Shown piece after piece: positions 57,033-64,000 of a stretch of 64,000 nucleotides of DNA. The DNA lies in NCBI RefSeq assembly GCF_050624435.1, contig NC_134538.1:117068437-117132436 (forward strand). Reading direction: 5' to 3'. A model generated the notes under the pieces. It was not told the origin of the DNA. It searched no databases and saw nothing but the letters and a program-made list of their open reading frames with translations. How positions within the stretch are numbered: position 1 is the stretch's first letter; every line of letters begins with the position of its first letter. This stretch comes from Tenrec ecaudatus. Lineage: Eukaryota > Chordata > Mammalia > Afrosoricida > Tenrecidae. The translations under genes and the position numbers were made by a program.

Positions 57033-57645
57033 AGGAACCCTGGCGGTGGAAGGGCGAAGAGCTTGGCTGCTAACTGAAAGGTCAGCTGACCAGGAGAAAA
57101 GACCTCCAGACCTGCTTCTAGAAAGGTCATTGTTGTTAGGTGCCAGCAAGTGTCCCCACTCAGAGCAGCCCTGTGTACGACAGATAGAAACCACTGCCTG
57201 ATCCTCTGCCCCCGTCACCATGGTCGTGATCTTGGAACCCAGAGTAGCCACTGGGTCAGTCATCTCTTCACGAGTCTTCTTTTGTTGCCCTTCTACCTTA
57301 CCAAGTATGACGGCCTTTTCCAGGGACTGGTCTCTCCTGATAACACGTCCAAAGTCCATGGGATGAAGGCTCACTGACCTTGCTTCTCTGGTGCACTCTG
57401 GCCCTACTTCTTCCAAGACAGACTTGTTTGTTCCGTTGGCAGTCCATGGTACTTTCAGTGTCTTCACCAACATTATCCGTGACAGGCATCCTTTCTTCTT
57501 GAGTCATCCTTATTCAGTGTCCAACTGTCTCCTGCTTAGCAGTGGTTTGGGAGTACCACGGCTTGTCCTAGAAAACCCGAGGGGGCAGTTCAGTCTTCTG
57601 GGGTTGCCATAGGTTGGGATTGACCGAATGCCACCCGGCAGCAGC
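57033..57645 (+). repeat. AfroSINE-like SINE split by an RTE 3' end
   Basis: The head half is 57033-57128 (AAGGAACCCTGGCGGTGG, GCTTGGCTGCTAACTG). The tail half is about 57545-57645 (AAACCCGAGGGGGCAGTTCAG, GGGTTGCCATAGG, GATTGACCGAATGCCACC). The split is at a CCTGCTT block present on both sides (57112-57118 and 57531-57537). Confidence 0.7.
57129..57530 (-). mobile_element. RTE/BovB-type LINE 3' end nested in SINE
   Basis: On the - strand an open frame (57030-57473) runs through the RT C-terminus: KVPWTANGTNKSVLEEVGPEC, then HPMDFGRVIRRDQSLEKAVILG. The 3' tail complement GTTGTTAGGTGCCAGCAAG is at 57131-57150. It is less damaged than other RTE copies in the window, which suggests a younger insertion. 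Confidence 0.8.
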
Positions 57646-57723
57646 ACTCTATTTCTCTTTGCAAGTTTCAAACAGCCATGTAAGATGTTCTAATGTACAG
57701 ACAAGCGAACTTGAACTAAAAAA

Positions 57724-58022
57724 ATGCCAAACTCACTACCATCGAGGTAATTCCAACTCACAGTGACACCAGAGGGACAGGACGAGCAGCTCCTGTTGCG
57801 TCCAAGAGTGGATTTCACTAGGAGTCAAATGGAGCCTTTTTCCCCCTTTCCTTTATTCTTTACAACAAAAGCAAAAAAAAAAACCCAAAAACTTTTCTTT
57901 TTTTTTTTCTTCAGCATACTGACACTGAATTTTTATGGGCATATAAAGCCTCATCTTTCTCCATTTGAGCTAGCTTGTGGCTTCAAACTGCTGACCTAAC
58001 AGTCACCCACTACACCAGCAGG
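57724..58022 (-). repeat. AfroSINE-like SINE with A/T-rich interruption
   Basis: Tail complement at 57724-57800 (CAAACTCACTACCATCGAGG) and head complement at 57930-58022 (GGCTTCAAACTGCTGACC, ACACCAGCAGGGCT). Between them is an A- and T-rich tract (57865-57910). Confidence 0.65.
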
Positions 58023-58033
58023 GCTCATTTTAG

Positions 58034-58190
58034 GCTCAAAACACTCTCTGCCATCGAGTTGGTGCCGACTCCTAGGGACCGGGTAGAACTACCTCTGTGA
58101 GTTTCCAAGACAGTAACTCTTTGGAGGGCCGAAAGCTCTGTACTGCAGACCATGTGGTGTAGCCCCATGCACAACCACTCTCCCAGCTTA
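58034..58190 (-). repeat. AfroSINE-like SINE
   Basis: CACTCTCTGCCATCGAGTTGG, GACTCCTAGGGACCGGGTAGAACTACC and TTTCCAAGACAGTAACTC. Confidence 0.75.
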
Positions 58191-58336
58191 GGCTAAGCGA
58201 GGCTAACTTACTTTCTGGAGTCATATAGGCAGTGACAAAGACTTCAATTTAAGTCCGGGTTTAATTTAATCCGAGAATTGTACATACTCTTTCATCAATA
58301 CCGTTCTCAGTTGTAAAGCGGTGAAAGACTTGTCAC

Positions 58337-58503
58337 AGGGCCCTGGTGGCAGTAGGGGTTTGGCTGCTGACCTCAAGGTGGGCATGTCAATAACCACATC
58401 CTCTCTCCAGGCAAGGACAAGGCTGTTCTCATGAAAATTCAGTCTCGGAAAGCCTGTCTGGTGTCACTAGGAGTCATAATTGACTCAATGGCAATAGGTT
58501 TGC
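58337..58503 (+). repeat. AfroSINE-like SINE
   Basis: CAGGGCCCTGGTGGCAGTAGG, GGCTGCTGACCTCAAGG and CACTAGGAGTCATAATTGACTC. Confidence 0.8.
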
Positions 58504-58971
58504 TTCCCCCCCTCTTCTTTTCTTTATTCTTTATCTATTTCTTCAAAAACAATAAACAATAGTGATCTTGGATAAGCAGTGACCCAGGGAGATTTCAAGG
58601 TTAATGACACTGTTTCCCAGTTCTCTCTTAGGTGGCCTTGGCTAACCACGGTTACCTCTGAATTAAGTTTTGAAATTTTAATTCAGACGATTTCAATGAA
58701 ATTGTAGAACAGTTTTCTCTTCGCGAATCTGCAGACTATTCATCCATAACTTCTTCTGATGTTGAACTGTAACTATGTTAAATTTTATGAGATCTTATAT
58801 TTAGAATGGTGGTAAATGGCAGAATTTGAGTTAAAATCTATTTCAAAGTCTGAAAGTAAATAAAGGGTTTGTCTATTTTCAGGAAACATATACCTATTAA
58901 TTAGTAGAACTGATAGATCTAAAATAAATGTGCATGCTCTTATACTGTGATGATTATCATTTTAAAACTAG

Positions 58972-59114
58972 CTTTTTGCCTTCGAGCTATCGAGGTAAAG
59001 ATCTACAGGAAAACTACTGTCGAAATCCTCGAGGGGAAGAAGGGGGACCATGGTGCTTCACAAGCAGTCCAGAGGTACGCTACGAAGTCTGTGACATTCC
59101 TCAGTGTTCAGAAG
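58972..59114 (+). CDS. HGF: HGF exon 5: kringle 1, second half
   Basis: 143 bp from AAAACTAG| to TCAGAAG|GTAAAT, phase 2 in and phase 1 out. It completes Ser161 and encodes residues 162-208, through [26 protein letters not shown] and PQCSE. All remaining kringle-1 cysteines are present (ENYC, PWCF, YEVC, PQC), so the domain closes at Cys206. An in-exon AG at 58985-58986 lies 15 bases inside. Its use would delete FLPSS, giving the known five-residue-deleted isoform. Reading through the donor gives Gly-Lys-stop (TGA at 59120-59122), a 210-residue NK1-like product. One change from human is noted, Ser for Asn in FTSSPEV. Confidence 0.97.
58985..58986 (+). promoter_or_regulatory. HGF: Alternative exon-5 splice acceptor (five-residue-deleted HGF)
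   Basis: TTTTTGCCTTCGAG|CTATCG. It is in frame with the main acceptor, 15 bases downstream, and is preceded by a better pyrimidine tract than the main site. Confidence 0.7.
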
Positions 59115-59206
59115 GTAAATGAACCTGAATGCAATCTGGGGCCCTCTGTTCCCCTCTGTGTGGAACTGTAACTTGCATTAAAGGTTAACAAAAACAATCA
59201 AATCAC

Positions 59207-59212
59207 AATAAA
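59207..59212 (+). terminator. HGF: Candidate intronic polyadenylation signal (AATAAA)
   Basis: Lies 85 bases after the in-frame TGA reached by unspliced exon 5, followed by a T-containing stretch (ATATGTTGTTCAATC). Use in vivo is not shown by sequence. Confidence 0.35.
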
Positions 59213-61582
59213 TATGTTGTTCAATCAAAGACGAATATAAATATATATATATATAGCAATTTTACATGATACTTTGAAACACTATAACGGTCACCAGATT
59301 GATCCAAAAGAATGGGATGTGTTACTAGTTTAAATTTCAACCTGGCCTCAGGCAGTCCTCTGAAGAGAGTAAGGGTGACTTAATAAAGTACTTCTTGAGC
59401 TCACTTCAAAATATAGTCCTACATATCATCTCAAAGGTAATATCAAAATATATTCCTGTAAATTATCTGAAAGGGGACAAATCAAATTTAGCCCTTTTTA
59501 AGTTATGCTCATTCTATTCATTTGATGCCTGCTTCCACCCAAAGCTTGTCAAGTCTACCTTGAAGTGATGTGGTGAGGTACGTGAGCTCAGAAGAGAATA
59601 AGGAAGCAGTAACTGACAGTTTGCTAGTCCCCAGGTGTGTTTTGGTGGAAATGTGACTAGAACCAAATTTGACACACAGAGAATGGAACTGAGTCCCATT
59701 CAGAATATGTCTGAAGAGATCAGAGTGATGGGTCCTGAGCTGTCTTGAAGGCCAGCACCCTCAACCCATGTCTATGTTCTTACCTGCTCTCACAGCATGA
59801 ATGGGCATTCTCCTTACTTCTGTAATGGAAAACTGAATAACTGAAAAGATGGAAGCGTAACCATTTCAGCATTGTATGTGGTGTAGCTGGGAATTCTTTT
59901 GTTGTTTTATTTGATTTTTTAGTTCTGTCAGTACCAAAATTCTAAAATTACAAATGAAATAAGGATGAAATTCTGTTAGAAATTTCATAGAATTTTCAAA
60001 TATTTAGAGATGGGGTTTACTGGAATGCTGTCCACTTTTTATAGTAAGGTATCATACCTAATTGTTGTTAACTAAGACATTTAAAAATATTTTTCTATAA
60101 ATATATATTTAATGCTAGGTTGATATTTATCATATGCAAGTAAAGGCTACTGTTAGCTAATTGTCACAGAGTATGTGAATTTGTTTTTGTTGTTAGTTAA
60201 ATTTCTAACTTTATGTGCTAGAGCCAGTTCCACCTTTTGTTTGTAAATTCTCAGTTTCCATTTCATATCATATTCTGTTCACTATAAATTCCTTCATTGT
60301 TTTCTTTTCTTTTAAAAATAATAAACTTATCTGTGATAACGTTATGGACAAGTCTGTTTTGTATGAACAAGTTTGTAATGAATATTTGTCATGAATTTAC
60401 ACATGGAGGAAAAATCTTCCTACTTTCAGGGAACTACCAAATACCAGTTTTGTAAACTTGAAAATCATTGGCAAGATATTTTGTTGATTGGTCTTCCTTG
60501 ACCTAGCAAGCTATTTTTGTAGACAAGTAACTTGGTCAATTTACATACAGCCAAGTTTTATGTTATCTGATTAATCCTCGTGGGATTGAGGTTTCCCATC
60601 CCTGTTTTCTAAGAAGTTGCACTATCAAAGTAGAGTAACATAGGCCTGGACTGATTGGCCGGTGATTTACAATAGTAAATGCCCCCAAATAAAGCAACGG
60701 GAAAGCCATCTTGTACGTATTCCCATTTCATTAGGATGTAACTCTCTACTATCTTTATTACTAATCTGAGGGCATTGTGCTTCCCTCAGGAAAGAGCACC
60801 GCTCATTAGTGTGATTGGTGTCGCCGTGACACTGAAGGTTGCACATGTGCTCTCTCTGGAAACAATTAGAAGCACGACATGAGTAGAAGCACCTCCCCAG
60901 GAGAGAATGAAGCAACATCTGCCCTGTAGGGAGAGCATAGTTCACGGAGCATGGAATGAACTGTGATAACTAAATCCAAGCTATGCTGAAGAATGCTTTA
61001 GCAGGACTCTCATGAAGAGGACCCAGATATAAAGCATTTTCAACACATTAATATAGAAATAAAAAACAGAGTTGTTTATAAAACAGATACTATACACAAA
61101 ATAATGTACTCATAATACACATTTTCATATCAAAAATAAATATGAGAAACATCAAAATCCTGAATGCCCCAGTGAATGAGTGGGTCAGCCATTTCCTTCA
61201 AGTGGGATTAACTTCACAGGTTACATTTAACTCTCATCATAATAGATGAGGAAGTAATTGACAAATCATTTTTTCCTTCTTTTTTAAAATCATTTTGTAC
61301 ACTTAAAACTAGATAAAAATATCTACAGTCAACCTTCGCCTGGTTCCTTTGAAGAGGTTAAATAGAACAGTATGTATTCTATGACATTTGTATAACCATT
61401 AAACCCTGAGATAGTCAACTCATATCTATTTGAAATTCTAATTGGTAAGATAAATATATCTGATCTCTATTGTCCAATATCAATGTTTTTTTCCTATAAT
61501 TCAAAGCTTTGAAGAATGCTAAGAATTCTGAAGGAAACAAATGCCTTTTATTGCATCCTGGCTCTCATCTGGTTATGTAGTC

Positions 61583-61780
61583 AAATCCCTGGTGGCGCCC
61601 GCTGGTAACAGCTTGGTTGCTGATTGAAAGTTTGAGGGTTCAAACTTACCTAGTGATTTTATGGGAGAAAAATTTGGAAATTTGCTTCCAGAGAGATTAC
61701 GACCAAGAGAACTGTACGTGGCAGTTCTATCCTGTCACATGTGGTCATGGACTCAATGGTACCCCCAAACAACAACATAG
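61583..61780 (+). repeat. AfroSINE-like SINE in HGF intron 5
   Basis: AAATCCCTGGTGGCGCCC, GCTTGGTTGCTGATTG, a tail with GTGGTCATGGACTCAATGG and a CAACAACA terminus. Confidence 0.8.
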
Positions 61781-61968
61781 TTACATAAAAGAAACGTTAC
61801 CATTAATGTCTAGTTGAAAAATTATAGAAAACTGATGTTTGTGAAATCTGACTGTTTAGCACTTGCTTTGGGTTTAAAACAAACAATTAATAGCTGCTGG
61901 GACAAATGTCTGCTGGAATGATGGTCAAATATTCAAGTAAATACATTGTATCAATCCATCATCAAACC

Positions 61969-62046
61969 TTTATATTTTAGGACCTTTATATTTTAGGACC
62001 TTATATTTAAGATCCTCCAATGATACTGCTCCAATGATACTGCACA
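61969..62046 (+). repeat. Two adjacent short tandem duplications
   Basis: CCTTTATATTTTAGGA occurs twice in tandem, then TCCAATGATACTGC occurs twice in tandem. Confidence 0.85.
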
Positions 62047-62049
62047 TAC

Positions 62050-64000
62050 ATGTGGAGAAAGACTTAGAGACAAAGATCGAAATGAAATTATTAACTATAA
62101 ATGTGAATTTGTGAGACTATTGACATTTTAAACATTTTGCGTGCTGAAGTAATCACAAGCATGGCTTTCTCTTTCTTGGAGATTGCTCTTACTTGTGCAG
62201 AAAAAGCATTGATTAAAAGTAGATTCAAATACTTTTAAAATAATTATTTTGCTGTAAACTCAGATTACCTGTGTTTTCATGACTGAGAGAAGTAGAATAC
62301 AAGCTATATATTTTTAGGAGATACATGTTACATTAACTATTTATACTAAGACGAATGCATAGCTTTTATAAAGTTCTTTCATTTCGGCCAGAAAAATGCT
62401 AAGACATGCACACACACATACTTATAAATCGAAAATTTTATATAACGTGAGCTTATGTGACTTAGGACTGTATTTTTCTTTCAGTGTTTCTTTAGAAGGA
62501 AAATAGTCTGGAAGTGTTAAATAACGCACAGCCATCAATCGAGAGACCCTAACAGTGCCTCCCCCTCCCCCCATACACTGCTCTAGTTGATTCTCATATT
62601 TGGTTCCTGGCCTAGGTGCACTTGGCTTCTGCCTGCACTATTTATTTGACATTGAGCTGCAGAAGCTTGCAGGATTCTTAGAAAGGTGGAGGTCTAAAAA
62701 GTGAACATGACGCTCCATTTGGACCTGCTTGAGCTGTGTTTTACGGCTAAGCTGAGCAGTTTCCAGCCTCTCACATTCCATGAGACGGGCAAGCTAGGTG
62801 CTGCCCCATCTACTCTTTTTCCTAGTGCTTCAAGAGGTAAGACTCCAACAGGAGGCCAACCTACCCTGTAAACAAGAAGGCAAAGGGCGTTGAGACAGGT
62901 TTTGAAAAGGCAGTAATTTTGAATTCCTAAACGTATTGCTGATATTCTATCGGAAAGCTGACCACCTCGAGTGTGGAGTCAACAAATTAACGTGTAAAAC
63001 GTAACAGGCAGTTAGGAGTAAAGAGAGAAAACTGGACTATAGGTCAGAAGACCTGTCCTCCCGATCCAAGTTTGACATTTTCTGTGTTAGGTAAGTTCTT
63101 TACAACTGTTGTGAGCCTTGTTTTCCTCCCTGCAAAGAACAAATGATGTTTCATATTTTTAAAATCCTATACAAATAATCAGAAAATGTGTAAATATTAC
63201 ATACTTCCTATCTTAAATTTGAGCTCAGAGCCCATGTAACCCCCACTTTCATTGCCTATTAAAACCTAATATTTCACTCACAATTCGTACAAAACATTAT
63301 CTTGTTAGCTTTTTATCCTTTTCTCACCAGGTCCTTAGCGACATCCAGCTCCAACTTCACCTTCCTAGAATGTAGGATCCTCATTCATGTTTCTGTGCCA
63401 TTTCATAATTTTAACCCTTGATAGTTAAGCCCTTCCTTCATTTCAAAGTCCAAGTGAAACCTACATTAAGACCCTTCACTGCCCGATACTTCGAACTTTT
63501 ACAATAAAACAGGTCGTCTATAGCTTTGCCGGTCAAGGTGTGGGTGATAGGGCAGCAGCATCAGTACTCGCTGGGAGCGTGTTAGCAATGGCCCAGCCCA
63601 CACACCCTGAGTCAGGCTTCTCTTCCTAAGGAGATCACGGGGTGTTTGTTGTGCACAGGGAAGTTTGGGGAAGCATTGCTTTACTATACTTCTTCTGGAA
63701 AATGGCCATGGATAGAATCACCTATTTCCTTGGTGTAGTTATATTTTCCACACGAAAATTAAAAATCTTTCTCTCCAGGAAAAAAGTTTTATACTCATGC
63801 CCATAGTACAGCAAATGAGACACAATTATCGTCACTCTCATTAGAAGGGAAGGTACTATTACAGCCTGTTTGCTAAAGATTATCTTCTAATCCCTGAGTA
63901 TGATGCATCACTAGAAATTGTACGTTTGTATACTTATATGCAAGCACAGTATTCTAATATACTTTCTCCTTCAATATTTCAATATAAAGGAGCAAACAGC
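62050..64000. other. HGF intron 5, no repeat recognised
   Basis: Mixed composition. No gene, exon or repeat that I can support. Confidence 0.35.

Larger units (their letters stand above)
53378..58971 (+). other. HGF: HGF intron 4
   Basis: 5594 bp. It contains a hAT fossil, a MIR, the DFNB39-associated motif (55669-55683), and a dense run of SINEs in both orientations with a nested RTE from 56.1 to 58.5 kb. The acceptor (ATTTTAAAACTAG) lacks a good pyrimidine tract. Confidence 0.85.
39766..64000 (+). other. HGF: HGF gene, 5' part (continues beyond window)
   Basis: Five exons in order with correct splice phases and no frameshift. Introns are 6492, 5949, 595, 5594 and more than 4886 bp. The cDNA position at the end of exon 4 is 482, as in human HGF. 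The encoded product is a secreted, plasminogen-like growth factor that binds MET and heparan sulfate. Only the N domain and kringle 1 are within the window. Exon 6 (start of kringle 2) was looked for and not found before 64000. Confidence 0.97.
59115..64000 (+). other. HGF: HGF intron 5 (partial)
   Basis: Starts GTAAAT. AATAAA lies at 59207-59212, about 90 bases after the donor. A SINE lies at 61583-61780 and slippage duplications at 61969-62046. No further HGF exon is recognised to the window end. Confidence 0.8.

Noticed and set aside
59115..64000. HGF exon 6 (kringle 2 start)
   Set aside because: No sequence encoding the expected VECMTCNG-type start with an acceptor was found. The exon must lie beyond the window.

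Overview
The window is vertebrate nuclear DNA, from a placental mammal. It holds one recognisable protein-coding gene: the 5' part of HGF (hepatocyte growth factor / scatter factor) on the + strand. Lineage is inferred from the repeats. There are about two dozen copies of a tRNA-derived SINE with the AfroSINE head and tail, BovB/RTE-type LINEs sharing that SINE's 3' tail, and a LINE 3'-end family that I associate with tenrec-like afrotherians. Ancient MIR, L2 and hAT fossils are also present. Afrotheria is well supported and a tenrec-like animal (Afrosoricida) is my best guess, but the species is not proven.

Layout. 1-39.7 kb is intergenic DNA upstream of HGF with no convincing gene. It contains two solo LTRs with 5-bp target duplications (3611-4186, 5155-5662), several LINE 3' ends inserted into other repeats, and two RTE clusters in which a + strand copy sits inside an older - strand copy (10.3-13.5 kb and 22.3-28.6 kb). 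A minisatellite grew inside an RTE 3' end (14.96-15.22 kb). A locally triplicated segment lies at 34.9-37.9 kb. The HGF promoter and 5' UTR occupy about 39.57-39.86 kb and include a strong G-quadruplex motif.

HGF. Five coding exons are intact, with consensus splice sites and the human phase pattern (1,2,1,2,1): exon 1 39860-39947, exon 2 46440-46605, exon 3 52555-52667, exon 4 53263-53377, exon 5 58972-59114. They encode the signal peptide, the N (PAN/apple-like) domain and all of kringle 1, to residue 208 plus one base. Exon 6 and the rest (kringles 2-4, protease-like domain) lie beyond the right edge.

HGF is a secreted ligand of the MET receptor tyrosine kinase. The N domain plus kringle 1 (NK1) is the high-affinity MET- and heparan-sulfate-binding part. 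The window keeps the alternative exon-5 acceptor that yields the five-residue-deleted isoform. It has a stop codon and AATAAA just inside intron 5 that would allow a 210-residue NK1-like product. It also keeps the intron-4 motif deleted in human DFNB39 deafness. Residue 134 of kringle 1, a basic heparin-contact arginine in human, is glycine here.

Limits: all repeat names come from reading and from comparing copies within the window, with no database search. Edges of old repeats are approximate, usually within 10-30 bases.
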